From contig NZ_FOSG01000006.1 of the NCBI RefSeq assembly GCF_900114215.1, forward strand, positions 270,073-334,072: 64,000 bases of DNA. Reading direction: 5' to 3'. Position numbers and translations under genes: made by a program. The DNA comes from Streptomyces mangrovi (GTDB taxonomy: Bacteria > Actinomycetota > Actinomycetes > Streptomycetales > Streptomycetaceae). Positions 26,556 through 35,918 of the stretch are shown here, piece after piece (within the stretch, counting starts at the first letter, position 1; each line of letters starts with the position of its first letter). The notes beneath the pieces are model-generated. The model did not search any database. It worked only from the letters and a program-made list of their open reading frames with translations, and had not been told where the DNA came from.

Positions 26556-27845
26556 ATGACCACACTGCCGTACGAAACGGATACGGAAACCACCATGGAC
26601 CGTGAGCCGCGCGGGACGACCGCGCCCACCCGTCCGACCGCCGAGGGGACCGGTGCCGACGAAGCCGCGAAGCGGCGCCTGCTGATGCTGGCCGTCGCCA
26701 CCGTCGGCTTCGCCCTGAACTTCTGGGCGTGGGCGCTGCTGAGCCCGCTGGGCCCCCGCTTCCAGGAGATCCTGGAGCTGTCCTCCTTCGAGCAGTCGCT
26801 GATCGTCGCGGTGCCGGTGATCGTCGGCTCGGTGGGCCGTATTCCGGTGGGCGCGCTGACCGACCGGTTCGGCGGCCGGGTGATGTTCCCGCTGGTCTCC
26901 GCCGCGACCATCGTCCCCGTCCTCTATCTGGGCCTGTCCGGCCACACATCCCTGGCGGGGCTGCTGATCGGCGGTTTCTTCCTCGGCATCGGCGGCACCG
27001 CCTTCGCCATCGGGGTGCCGTTCGTCAACGCCTGGTTCCCGCCCGCGCGACGCGGCCTGGCCATCGGAGTCTTCGGCGCGGGCATGGGCGGCACCGCCAT
27101 CAGCGCCCTGACCACGGTCCAGCTCGTCAAGGACCACGGAACCGCCACCCCGTTCGTGATCACCGCCGTCGCCCTCGCCCTCTACGCGGTCCTGGCCTAC
27201 GCGGTGCTGCGCGACGCCCCCGGCCGCACCGTGCCCTCCCAGCCTCTGCTCCGCCGGCTGGCCGCCACCGCCCGCCTGGGAATCACCTGGCAGGCGTCGG
27301 CGCTGTACGCGGTGGCGTTCGGCGGCTACGTCGCCTTCTCGGTCTACCTGCCGGTCTACCTCAGGACCGCCTACGGGCTGGAGCAGACGGACGCGGCCAA
27401 CCGGATGGCCGGGTTCGTGGTGCTGGCGGTGCTGATGCGCCCGATCGGCGGATGGCTGTCGGACCGCTTCGGCCCGGTGCGCGTCCTGGCCGCCTCCCTG
27501 GCGGTGGTCGTCGTCGGGGCCGTGATGCAGTCCTTCACCCTGGACCTGGCCCCGCAGGGCACCGTGGCCTTCCTGTCGATGGCCGTCGCCCTGGGCGCCG
27601 GCAGCGGCGCGACCTTCGCCCTGGTCTCGCTGGCCGCCCCGGCGGACAAGGTCGGCTCGGTCACCGGTGTGGTGGGCGCCGCGGGAGGACTGGGCGGATT
27701 CCTGCCCCCGCTGGTGATGGGCGCGGTCTACGGGGCCACCGACTCCTACGCGATCGGCCTGGCGCTGCTGGCCCTGGTCGCCGCGGCGGCCCTGGTCTAC
27801 ACCCTCACCGGGGTGCGGCGGGCCGTGGAACGGCACAACGCCTGA
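26556..27845 (+). CDS. narK: Nitrate/nitrite transporter, MFS family
   Basis: A protein of 429 residues with twelve predicted helices. The NarK-family signatures are visible: a first helix with FALNFWAWALLSPLGPRFQE, the MFS loop GRIPVGALTDRFGGR, the glycine-rich segments GGFFLGIGGTAFAIGVPFVN and GAAGGLGGFLPPLVMG, and the matching second loop (RPIGGWLSDRFGPVR). It imports nitrate or exports nitrite across the cytoplasmic membrane. It is followed by a hemerythrin gene and the narGHJI operon, and preceded by the dyad site, so it belongs to the anaerobic nitrate system. Confidence 0.9.
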   Translation: MTTLPYETDTETTMDREPRGTTAPTRPTAEGTGADEAAKRRLLMLAVATVGFALNFWAWALLSPLGPRFQEILELSSFEQSLIVAVPVIVGSVGRIPVGALTDRFGGRVMFPLVSAATIVPVLYLGLSGHTSLAGLLIGGFFLGIGGTAFAIGVPFVNAWFPPARRGLAIGVFGAGMGGTAISALTTVQLVKDHGTATPFVITAVALALYAVLAYAVLRDAPGRTVPSQPLLRRLAATARLGITWQASALYAVAFGGYVAFSVYLPVYLRTAYGLEQTDAANRMAGFVVLAVLMRPIGGWLSDRFGPVRVLAASLAVVVVGAVMQSFTLDLAPQGTVAFLSMAVALGAGSGATFALVSLAAPADKVGSVTGVVGAAGGLGGFLPPLVMGAVYGATDSYAIGLALLALVAAAALVYTLTGVRRAVERHNA

Positions 27846-27912
27846 CGCCGCGACACCTGACGGTATGACGCCTGACGGCGCGGCGCCCGGAAGAAGAAGG
27901 GAAAGAGGAGAC

Positions 27913-28386
27913 ATGTGCGAGTACTGCGGCTGCCAGTCCCTGGAAGCCATCGACGAGCTGACCCGTGAACACGACACGGTCGTCAACATGATCGGCGAGG
28001 TGCGCGCGGCCCAAAGCGACGGCGACCTCCCCCGGATGGCCCGGGCCGCCCGGAGCATCGCCGCGGTCCTCGGCCCGCACACCGAGGTCGAGGAGCACGG
28101 TCTCTTCCCCGCGATGAAGGAGGAGTTCCCCGACCACATCGCGGCACTGGAGGACGAGCACCGGCGCATCGAGTCGGTGCTGGCGGAGGCCGGGGGCGGC
28201 ACACCGGCCGACCCGGACTGGCCGCAGCGCCTGTGGGAGGCCCTGGAGACGCTGCGCGAGCACATCCTCAAGGAGCAGGACGGCGTCTTCCCCGCCGCCC
28301 TGTCCGTGCTGGACACCGAGGACTGGGAGGCGGTCGCCGCCGCCCGCGGCCGCGCCGGATCGGGGATGCCCGCCGCCGCGGCCTGA
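27913..28386 (+). CDS. Hemerythrin-domain protein with CEYCGC start
   Basis: A protein of 157 residues from ATG 27913. The start MCEYCGCQ is a Cys-x2-Cys-Gly-Cys motif. A four-helix HHE domain follows, with iron ligands in LTREHDTVVNMIGE, LGPHTEVEEHGLFPAMKEE, LEDEHRRIESVL and REHILKEQDGVFPAAL. It lies between narK and narG. A role in oxygen or NO sensing or protection of the Mo/Fe-S enzyme is inferred from that position. Confidence 0.82.
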   Translation: MCEYCGCQSLEAIDELTREHDTVVNMIGEVRAAQSDGDLPRMARAARSIAAVLGPHTEVEEHGLFPAMKEEFPDHIAALEDEHRRIESVLAEAGGGTPADPDWPQRLWEALETLREHILKEQDGVFPAALSVLDTEDWEAVAAARGRAGSGMPAAAA

Positions 28387-28412
28387 CCTCGCGCGACCGC
28401 GCCGGTGAATGA

Positions 28413-28428
28413 TCGGAAACACTTCCGA
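28413..28428. promoter_or_regulatory. Inverted repeat upstream of narG (TCGGAA-N4-TTCCGA)
   Basis: A perfect 6-4-6 dyad lies in the 186-bp gap between the hemerythrin gene and narG. A second, long-range inverted pair GGCCCGT (28431-28437) and ACGGGCC (28464-28470) follows. These could be an operator and an RNA structure, or part of the narG promoter; the binding protein is unknown. Confidence 0.45.
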
Positions 28429-28572
28429 ACGGCCCGTGTGAGATCTTGCTTTCCGGGTAGTCAACGGGCCAGCACCGGCGCGGAGCAGGGAACGCGTCCG
28501 ATCGAAAGTGGGCGCCCGGCCGCCCGCGGCCCGGTGCGTGAACCGACTTCCGATCCCGGGAGGGACGCGCAG

Positions 28573-31500
28573 GTGAGAGCGAGGAACAGGAAGACCGCGG
28601 CGGAGACGGAGCACCGTCCCGGTCTGGACGGCGAGGTGGCCGACGCCCTGGTGGGCAGCCGCCGTTTCTTCACCCGCGCCGAGGTCTCCGAGGACCGCCG
28701 GGCCCTGTACCGCATCGGCGGACGCCAGGCCGACACCTTCTACCGGGACCGGTGGTCCCACGACAAGGTGGTGCGCTCCACCCACGGGGTCAACTGCACC
28801 GGGTCGTGCTCGTGGAAGGTGTACGTCAAGGACGGCATCATCACCTGGGAGGCCCAGCAGACCGACTACCCGTCGGTCGGCCCCGACCGCCCCGAGTACG
28901 AGCCCCGCGGCTGCCCGCGCGGCGCCGCGTTCTCCTGGTACACCTACTCGCCCACCCGGGTGCGCTACCCGTATGTGCGCGGGGTGCTGCTGCAGATGTA
29001 CCGCGAGGCGAAACAGCGCCTGGGCGACCCGGTGGCGGCCTGGGCCGACGTCGTCTCCGATCCCGAGCGCTCCCGGCGCTACAAGTCGGTGCGCGGCAAG
29101 GGCGGCCTGGTGCGGGCCACCTGGGAGGAGGCGGCCGAGATGATCGCCGCCGCCCACGTCCACACCATCAAGGAGTACGGCCCCGACCGGCTGGCCGGCT
29201 TCTCCCCGATCCCGGCGATGTCGATGGTCTCCCACGCCGCCGGAGCCCGCTTCTACTCCCTGCTCGGCGGGGCGATGCTGTCGTTCTACGACTGGTACGC
29301 CGACCTGCCCGTCGCCTCCCCGCAGGTCTTCGGCGACCAGACCGACGTCCCCGAGTCCGGGGACTGGTGGGACGCCGGCTACCTGGTCATGTGGGGGTCC
29401 AACCTGCCGGTGACCCGCACCCCCGACGCGCACTGGATGGCCGAGGCCCGCTACCGGGGCCAGAAGGTCGTCGCCGTCGCCCCCGACTACGCCGACAACG
29501 TCAAGTTCGCCGACGAGTGGCTGGCCCCGCACCCGGGCACCGACGGGGCGCTGGCGATGGCCATGGGCCATGTGATCCTCAAGGAGTTCTTCGTCGAGCG
29601 GCAGGCCGGGCGCTTCGCCGACTACGTCAAGCGCTACACCGACCTGCCGTTCCTGGTCCGCCTGGAGGAGGGCCCGGAAGGTGTGTACCGGCCGGGCAAG
29701 TTCCTGACCGCCGCCGACCTCGGCGGGGCCGAGGCGGAGGCGGAGAACGCGGAGTTCAAGACCGTCCTGCTGGACTCGGCCACCGGTGACCCCGTGGTGC
29801 CGAACGGCTCGCTCGGCCACCGCTACGGCGAGTCCGGCGCCGGGAAGTGGAACCTGGAGCTGGGCGACACCGACCCGCTGCTCACCGCCTCCGGCGGCGG
29901 CGAGGCGGCGGTCGAGGTCGAACTGCCCCGCTTCGACACCCCCGACGGCCGGGCCGCGTCACTGCGCCGCGGCGTCCCCGTCCGCCGGATCGGCGGGAAG
30001 CCGGTCACCACCGTCTTCGACCTGCTGCTGGCCCAGTACGGCGTCGCCCGCGACGGGCTGCCGGGCACCTGGCCCACCGGCTACGACGACGCCTCCCAGC
30101 CCTACACCCCCGCCTGGCAGGAGGCCATCACCGGGGTTCCGGCGGAGAAGGCCGCCCGGATCGGGCGGGAGTTCGCCGACAACGCCGAGGAGTCCGGCGG
30201 CCGTTCCATGATCATCATGGGTGCGGGCACCAACCACTGGTTCCACTCCGACACCATCTACCGGGCGTTCCTCACCCTGACGACCATCACCGGCTGCCAG
30301 GGCGTCAACGGCGGCGGCTGGGCCCACTACGTCGGCCAGGAGAAGGTCCGCCCCATCACCGGCTACTCGGCGCTGGCCACCGCCGCCGACTGGAACCGGC
30401 CCGCCCGGCAGATGATCCAGACCGCGTACTGGTACCTGCACACCGACCAGTTCCGCTACGACCCCTTCAGCGCCGACACCCTCTCGGCGGCCTCCGCGGG
30501 CGGCACGTTCGCCGGAAAGACCACCGCCGACGTCATCGCCCAGTCCGCCCGCATGGGCTGGATGCCGTCCTACCCCACCTTCGACCGCAACCCGCTGGCC
30601 GTGGCCGAGGACGCCGCGGCGGCCGGCCGCGAGGTGGGGGAGTACGTGGTGGACGAGCTGAAGTCCGGGCGGCTGCGGTTCGCCGCCGAGGACCCGGACG
30701 ACCCGGCCAACTTCCCCCGCGTGCTGACGGTGTGGCGGGCCAACCTGCTGGGCTCCTCCGCCAAGGGCAACGAGTACTTCCTCAAACACCTGCTGGGCAC
30801 CGACTCCTCCGTGCGCGCCGAGGAGGCGCCCGAGGGAGCCCGCCCGCGGGATGTGGTCTGGCACGAGCAGGCACCCACCGGCAAGCTCGACCTGCTGCTG
30901 TCGCTGGACTTCCGGATGACGTCCACCACCATCTACTCCGACATCGTGCTCCCGGCCGCCACCTGGTACGAGAAGCACGACCTCAACACCACCGACATGC
31001 ACCCCTACGTGCACTCGTTCAACCCGGCCATCTCCCCGCCCTGGCAGACCCGCACCGACTGGGACGCCTTCAACACCATCGCCAAGGCCTTCAGCCGGCT
31101 GGCCGCCGACCACCTGGGCACCCTCCGCGACGTGGTCGCCGCCCCCCTCCTGCACGACACCCCGGACGAACTGGCCAACCCCCACGGCCGAGTACGGGAC
31201 TGGAAGGCCGGCGAGTGCGAGCCCGTCCCCGGCCGCACCATGCCCAAACTGGTGACCGTCGAACGCGACTACGCGGCCGTCGCCGACAAGATGACCGCCC
31301 TCGGCCCCCTGCTGGACAGCCAGGGCGCCACCACCAAGGGCGTCACCTTCAAACTCGACCGGGAACTGGAGTACCTGCGGAGCAAGAACGGCACCGTCCA
31401 CGGCGGCGTCGCCGACGGCCGTCCCTCCATCGCCCGCGACGTCCAGGCGTGCGAGGCGATCCTCGCCCTGTCCGGCACCACCAACGGGCACCTGGCCACC

Positions 31501-32298
31501 CAGGGCTTCCGCAGCGTCGAGGCCCGCACCGGCACCCGGCTGGCCGACCTGGCCGCCGAACACGAGGGCAAACAGGTCACCTTCGCCGACACCCAGGCCC
31601 GTCCCGTCCCCGTCATCACCTCCCCGGAGTGGTCCGGGTCGGAGTCCGGCGGGCGGCGCTACTCGCCCTTCACCATCAACGTCGAGCGCCTCAAGCCCTG
31701 GCACACCCTCACCGGACGCCAGCACTTCTTCCTCGACCACGACTGGATGGCGGAGCTGGGCGAGTGGCTGCCCGTCTACCGGCCACCGCTGAACATGCAC
31801 GCCCTCTTCGACGAGCCACAGGTCGGCAGCACCGGCGAACTGGGCGTCACCGTCCGGTACCTGACCCCGCACAACAAGTGGTCCATCCACTCCGAGTACC
31901 AGGACAACCTGTTCATGCTCTCGCTCTCCCGCGGCGGGCCGACCGTCTGGATGAGCCGGGAGGACGCGCGGAAGATCAAAGTGGCCGACAACGAATGGAT
32001 CGAGGCGGTCAACCGCAACGGCGTGGTCGTCGCCCGCGCGATCGTCTCCCACCGCATGCCGGAGGGCACCGTATACATGCACCACGCGCAGGACCGGCTC
32101 ATCGACGTGCCCCGCTCCGAGACCAACGGCAGGCGCGGCGGCATCCACAACTCCCTGACCAGGCTGCTGATCAAACCCTCCCACCTGATCGGCGGCTACG
32201 CCCAGCTCTCCTTCGCCTTCAACTACCTCGGCCCCACCGGCAACCAGCGCGACGAGGTCACCGTCATCCGCCGCCGCTCCCAGGAGGTGACCTACTGA
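28573..32298 (+). CDS. narG: Respiratory nitrate reductase alpha subunit (copy 1)
   Basis: A protein of 1241 residues from GTG 28573 (GGAGG nine bases upstream); the frame is open further upstream but that part is unlike the family. The FS0 cluster ligands are His71, Cys75, Cys79 and Cys114 (HGVNCTGSCSW ... RGCPRG). The molybdenum-binding Asp244 lies in WYADLPVASPQ. Full family length and conserved blocks such as YRAFLTLTTITGCQGVNGGG and WHTLTGRQHFFLDHDWM are present. It reduces nitrate to nitrite with a bis-MGD cofactor on the cytoplasmic side. It is the first gene of narGHJI-cupin; narH starts inside the stop (TGATG). A second complete copy is at 39715-43422. Confidence 0.95.
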   Translation: MRARNRKTAAETEHRPGLDGEVADALVGSRRFFTRAEVSEDRRALYRIGGRQADTFYRDRWSHDKVVRSTHGVNCTGSCSWKVYVKDGIITWEAQQTDYPSVGPDRPEYEPRGCPRGAAFSWYTYSPTRVRYPYVRGVLLQMYREAKQRLGDPVAAWADVVSDPERSRRYKSVRGKGGLVRATWEEAAEMIAAAHVHTIKEYGPDRLAGFSPIPAMSMVSHAAGARFYSLLGGAMLSFYDWYADLPVASPQVFGDQTDVPESGDWWDAGYLVMWGSNLPVTRTPDAHWMAEARYRGQKVVAVAPDYADNVKFADEWLAPHPGTDGALAMAMGHVILKEFFVERQAGRFADYVKRYTDLPFLVRLEEGPEGVYRPGKFLTAADLGGAEAEAENAEFKTVLLDSATGDPVVPNGSLGHRYGESGAGKWNLELGDTDPLLTASGGGEAAVEVELPRFDTPDGRAASLRRGVPVRRIGGKPVTTVFDLLLAQYGVARDGLPGTWPTGYDDASQPYTPAWQEAITGVPAEKAARIGREFADNAEESGGRSMIIMGAGTNHWFHSDTIYRAFLTLTTITGCQGVNGGGWAHYVGQEKVRPITGYSALATAADWNRPARQMIQTAYWYLHTDQFRYDPFSADTLSAASAGGTFAGKTTADVIAQSARMGWMPSYPTFDRNPLAVAEDAAAAGREVGEYVVDELKSGRLRFAAEDPDDPANFPRVLTVWRANLLGSSAKGNEYFLKHLLGTDSSVRAEEAPEGARPRDVVWHEQAPTGKLDLLLSLDFRMTSTTIYSDIVLPAATWYEKHDLNTTDMHPYVHSFNPAISPPWQTRTDWDAFNTIAKAFSRLAADHLGTLRDVVAAPLLHDTPDELANPHGRVRDWKAGECEPVPGRTMPKLVTVERDYAAVADKMTALGPLLDSQGATTKGVTFKLDRELEYLRSKNGTVHGGVADGRPSIARDVQACEAILALSGTTNGHLATQGFRSVEARTGTRLADLAAEHEGKQVTFADTQARPVPVITSPEWSGSESGGRRYSPFTINVERLKPWHTLTGRQHFFLDHDWMAELGEWLPVYRPPLNMHALFDEPQVGSTGELGVTVRYLTPHNKWSIHSEYQDNLFMLSLSRGGPTVWMSREDARKIKVADNEWIEAVNRNGVVVARAIVSHRMPEGTVYMHHAQDRLIDVPRSETNGRRGGIHNSLTRLLIKPSHLIGGYAQLSFAFNYLGPTGNQRDEVTVIRRRSQEVTY

Positions 32299-34019
32299 TG
32301 AAGGTCATGGCCCAGATGGCGATGGTGATGAACCTCGACAAGTGCATCGGGTGCCACACCTGCTCGGTCACCTGCAAGCAGGCATGGACCAACCGCAGCG
32401 GCGTGGAGTACGTCTGGTTCAACAACGTCGAGACCCGGCCCGGCCAGGGCTACCCGCGCCGCTACGAGGACCAGGAGACCTGGAAGGGCGGCTGGGAGGT
32501 CAACAAGCGGGGACGGCTGAAGCTCAGGGCCGGCGGCCGGTTCAAGAAGCTCATCACCATCTTCTCCAACCCCAAGCTGCCCGCGCTCGACGACTACTAC
32601 GAGCCGTGGACGTACGACTACGAGACCCTCACCAACGCCCCCCTGCAGGAGCACAGCCCCGTCGCCCGGCCCAAGTCCCTCATCACCGGCGAGGACATGA
32701 AGATCACCTGGTCGGCGAACTGGGACGACAACCTCGGCGGGGCTCCGGAGCACGGCGGCAAGGACGTGCTGGTCGCCGAGATCGCGGACAAGGTGAAGTT
32801 CGAGTTCGAGCAGACCTTCATGTTCTACCTGCCGCGCATCTGCGAGCACTGCCTCAACCCCTCGTGCGCCGCCTCCTGCCCCTCGGGGGCGATCTACAAG
32901 CGCAGCGAGGACGGCATCGTCCTGGTCGACCAGGACCGCTGCCGCGGCTGGCGGATGTGCGTCACCGGCTGCCCGTACAAGAAGGTCTACTTCAACCACC
33001 GCACCGGCAAGGCCGAGAAGTGCACCTTCTGCTTCCCGCGCATCGAGGTCGGACTGCCCACCGTCTGCGCCGAGACCTGCGTGGGACGGCTGCGCTACAT
33101 CGGCCTGGTCCTCTACGACGCCGACCGGGTGCTGGAGGCCGCCTCCACCCCCGACGACAAGGACCTGTACGAGGCGCAGCGGAGCATCCTGCTCGACCCG
33201 AACGACCCGGAGGTGATCGCGGCGGCCGAGCGCGAGGGCATCCCCCGCGACTGGATCGAGGCCGCCCAGCGTTCCCCGGTCCACTCCCTGATCAACACCT
33301 ACAAGGTGGCCCTGCCGCTGCACCCGGAGTACCGCACCATGCCCATGGTCTGGTACATCCCGCCGCTGTCCCCGGTCGTCGACGCGGTGCGCGGCACCGG
33401 CCACGACGCCGAGGACCGCGGCAACCTCTTCGCCGCCATCGACACGATGCGCATCCCCGTCGAGTACCTCGCCGAGCTGTTCACCGCCGGCGATCCCGCC
33501 CCCGTCGACGCCGTACTGCGCAAGCTCGCCGCCATGCGCAGCTACATGCGCGACATCAACCTCGGCCGTGAGCCCGACTCCTCCATCCCGGCCGCCGTCG
33601 GCATGGGCGAGGAGGAGATGTACGAGATGTACCGGCTGCTGGCACTGGCCAAGTACGACGAGCGGTACGTCATCCCGCCCGCCCACGCCGAGCAGGCGCA
33701 CGGCCTGGAGGAACTGGCCACCGAGTGCAGCCTGGACTACGAGGGCGGCCCCGGTATGGGAGGCTCGGGTCCCTTCGGCGAGGCGTCCGGCGGGCCCGAC
33801 CCGGTGGCCGTGGAGAACTTCCGGATGCTCCACGCCCGCCAGACCACCGACTCCCTCACCGACCCGGCGGACAAGGCCAATCGCGTCAACCTCCTCAACT
33901 GGGACGGAAAGGGCCGCCCGAAGGGGCTCTTCCCCGACAGTCCCGGCAGCGGGGAGGCGCCCCCGAGGGAACTGATGGACGGCACCGACCCGAACGCCGA
34001 GAGCGAGCCGAAGCCATGA
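32298..34019 (+). CDS. narH: Respiratory nitrate reductase beta subunit (copy 1)
   Basis: A protein of 573 residues carrying four iron-sulphur clusters. The cysteine groups are CIGCHTCSVTC (from Cys16), CEHCLNPSCAASCPSG, CRGWRMCVTGCPYKK and CTFC...CAETC. The Trp in CRGWRMC replaces a cysteine and marks the 3Fe-4S cluster of NarH. It passes electrons from NarI to NarG. Its C-terminal tail is about 60 residues longer than that of copy 2 (513 residues). It overlaps narG by one base and narJ by ATGA. Confidence 0.95.
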   Translation: MKVMAQMAMVMNLDKCIGCHTCSVTCKQAWTNRSGVEYVWFNNVETRPGQGYPRRYEDQETWKGGWEVNKRGRLKLRAGGRFKKLITIFSNPKLPALDDYYEPWTYDYETLTNAPLQEHSPVARPKSLITGEDMKITWSANWDDNLGGAPEHGGKDVLVAEIADKVKFEFEQTFMFYLPRICEHCLNPSCAASCPSGAIYKRSEDGIVLVDQDRCRGWRMCVTGCPYKKVYFNHRTGKAEKCTFCFPRIEVGLPTVCAETCVGRLRYIGLVLYDADRVLEAASTPDDKDLYEAQRSILLDPNDPEVIAAAEREGIPRDWIEAAQRSPVHSLINTYKVALPLHPEYRTMPMVWYIPPLSPVVDAVRGTGHDAEDRGNLFAAIDTMRIPVEYLAELFTAGDPAPVDAVLRKLAAMRSYMRDINLGREPDSSIPAAVGMGEEEMYEMYRLLALAKYDERYVIPPAHAEQAHGLEELATECSLDYEGGPGMGGSGPFGEASGGPDPVAVENFRMLHARQTTDSLTDPADKANRVNLLNWDGKGRPKGLFPDSPGSGEAPPRELMDGTDPNAESEPKP

Positions 34020-34729
34020 CCCCCCGCACCACCGACCACACCCCCGACAGCGCCACCGAGCGTGCCACCGGGCACACATCCGGGCACACGTCCGGACCGG
34101 AAGCCTCCCTGCCCGCACCGGCCTGGCAGATCCAGTCCCTGCTACTGGCCTACCCCGACGAGCACCTGGACGGCCGCCTCCGTCTGGCCCGCCGGGTCGC
34201 GGCCGCGCTGCCCGAACCGGTCGCGGCCCCCCTGCACCGCTTCCTGGACCACGCCGAGCGCACCGGCGCCGCCCGCCTGGCCGCCGAGTACGTGGAGGTC
34301 TTCGACCACCGCAGACGCTGCTGCCCGTTCCTGACCTACTACGCCCACGGCGACACCCGCAAACGCGGCGTGGCGCTGCTGCGCATCAAGCGGACGTACG
34401 CCGCCGCCGGACTGCGCCTGACCGACGAGGAACTGCCCGACCACCTGGCCGTCGTCCTGGAGTTCGCCGCCGGCGAGCCCGAGGCCGGGCGGAAGCTGCT
34501 GACCGAGCACCGCGCCGGCCTGGAACTGCTGCGCCTGGCCCTGCACGACACCGGCGCGCCCTGGGCGCACGTCCTGGACTCGGTCTCGGCCACCCTGCCG
34601 CCGCTGGGCGGCGACGAGCGCGAGGCCGTCGCCCGCCTGGCCGCCGAGGGGCCGCCCGAGGAGGAGGTGGGCCTGGCGCCCTTCGCACCGCCCCAGTACA
34701 TGCCCGACCCGGTGGGAGGCCGCCGATGA
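34016..34729 (+). CDS. narJ: Nitrate reductase assembly chaperone NarJ (copy 1)
   Basis: A protein of 237 residues with an all-helical NarJ/TorD-type fold. It has SLLLAYPDEHLDGRLRLA, EYVEVFDHRRRCCPFLTYYA, HGDTRKRGVALLRIKRTY, DEELPDHLAVVLEFAA and the C-terminal EEEVGLAPFAPPQ. NarJ binds apo-NarG and directs molybdenum-cofactor insertion; it is not part of the final enzyme. ATGA overlaps at both ends show tight translational coupling in narGHJI. Confidence 0.93.
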   Translation: MTPRTTDHTPDSATERATGHTSGHTSGPEASLPAPAWQIQSLLLAYPDEHLDGRLRLARRVAAALPEPVAAPLHRFLDHAERTGAARLAAEYVEVFDHRRRCCPFLTYYAHGDTRKRGVALLRIKRTYAAAGLRLTDEELPDHLAVVLEFAAGEPEAGRKLLTEHRAGLELLRLALHDTGAPWAHVLDSVSATLPPLGGDEREAVARLAAEGPPEEEVGLAPFAPPQYMPDPVGGRR

Positions 34730-35484
34730 CGCACCTGGCCCAGAACGCCGCCGATCCCGGCGCGCTCGACATCCTGCTGTGGGTGATCCTGCCGTACGTG
34801 GCGCTGGTGCTGTTCGTCGGCGGGCACGTCTGGCGCTACCGCTACGACAAGTTCGGCTGGACCACCCGCTCCTCCCAGCTCTACGAGAAGCGCCTGCTGC
34901 GCATCGGCAGCCCGCTGTTCCACTTCGGCATCCTGGTGGTGCTGATCGGCCATGTCGTCGGCCTGGTCATCCCCAACAGCTGGACCGAGGCGGCGGGGGT
35001 GAGCGAGCACACCTACCATGTCTCCGCCGTCGTCATGGGCACCATCGCGGGCGTGTGCACACTGGGCGGGATCGCCATCCTGATCTACCGGCGCCGCACC
35101 GTCGGCCCGGTCTTCAGCGCCACCACCCGCAACGACAAGCTGATGTACCTGATGCTCACCGCGGCACTGGTGCTGGGGCTGGCCGCCACGGTGGCCGCCA
35201 ACATCGTCGACGACGGCTACGACTACCGGACCACCATCTCCCCCTGGTTCCGGTCGATCTTCTACTTCCAGCCCGACCCCGCGCTGATGGTCGGCGTGCC
35301 GCTGCTGTTCCAGCTCCACGCGCTCAGCGCGCTGGCCCTGTTCGCCGTCTGGCCGTTCACCCGGCTGGTGCACATGCTGACCGCTCCGCTGGGGTACCTC
35401 ACCCGTCCCTACATCGTCTACCGCAGCCGGGACACGCAGTTGGGCTCGCGTGCCACCCGGCGCGGATGGGAGCGTGTCCGATGA
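34726..35484 (+). CDS. narI: Respiratory nitrate reductase gamma subunit, cytochrome b (copy 1)
   Basis: A protein of 252 residues with five transmembrane helices. Conserved haem-ligand histidines lie in FVGGHVWRYRYDKFGW, SPLFHFGILVVLIGHVVGL, and VPLLFQLHALSALALFAVWPFTRLVH. It oxidises menaquinol and donates two electrons through two b-type haems to NarH. It overlaps narJ and the downstream cupin gene by ATGA. Confidence 0.94.
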   Translation: MTHLAQNAADPGALDILLWVILPYVALVLFVGGHVWRYRYDKFGWTTRSSQLYEKRLLRIGSPLFHFGILVVLIGHVVGLVIPNSWTEAAGVSEHTYHVSAVVMGTIAGVCTLGGIAILIYRRRTVGPVFSATTRNDKLMYLMLTAALVLGLAATVAANIVDDGYDYRTTISPWFRSIFYFQPDPALMVGVPLLFQLHALSALALFAVWPFTRLVHMLTAPLGYLTRPYIVYRSRDTQLGSRATRRGWERVR

Positions 35485-35855
35485 TCACTCCGCAGGGCGG
35501 TCCCGAGCCGGACCGCGAGAAGCATCCCGCCGGAGAGGTGGCCGGGCTGAAGGCCCAGGGCGAATGGCTGCTGGCCGAGGCGGGGGCGGCCGGCTCCGGG
35601 CGGAAGGCGCAGACCGTCGTCAAGGTCCCCGGACTCAGCGTGACCCTGATGGCGCTGGCCTCCGGCCACGGACTGGCCGAACACCAGGCGCCGGGGGCCG
35701 CGACGCTGCTGTGCCTGGCCGGCCGGGTGACGCTGAGCACCGTCGAGCGGGAGTGGGAGCTGGGCCCGGAGGACCTCATCGCCATCCCCGCGGAGCGCCA
35801 CCGGCTGACCGCCGACACCGACGCCCTGGTGCTGCTCACCGTCCGGCTGGACTGA
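35481..35855 (+). CDS. Small cupin protein at end of narGHJI-1
   Basis: A protein of 124 residues with the beta-barrel pattern of a cupin (VTLMALASGHGLAEHQAPGA; LLCLAGRVTLSTVEREWELG; PEDLIAIPAERHRLTADTDA). Histidines in GLAEHQAP and AERHRL could bind a metal. ATG 35481 overlaps the narI stop (ATGA), so it is made with the nitrate reductase. Its job is unknown; cupins of this type are often associated with metal or redox homeostasis. Confidence 0.75.
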   Translation: MITPQGGPEPDREKHPAGEVAGLKAQGEWLLAEAGAAGSGRKAQTVVKVPGLSVTLMALASGHGLAEHQAPGAATLLCLAGRVTLSTVEREWELGPEDLIAIPAERHRLTADTDALVLLTVRLD

Positions 35856-35861
35856 CCCCGC

Positions 35862-35916
35862 CGGCCCGGCCCGGCGCGGACCAGCCCCCTCACCGGGTCC
35901 GCGCCGGGCCGGGCCG
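35862..35916. terminator. Bidirectional terminator between the two convergent nar operons
   Basis: A perfect 21-bp stem (35862-35882 with 35896-35916) and 13-nt loop fill the gap between the cupin stop (35855) and the VKOR stop (35919). It would end both convergent operons. Confidence 0.88.
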
Positions 35917-35918
35917 TC

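Noticed and set aside
29847..32297. In-frame upstream extension of narH-1 across narG-1
   Set aside because: The family start of NarH is the ATG at 32298 inside the narG stop; the upstream part is a shifted reading of narG.
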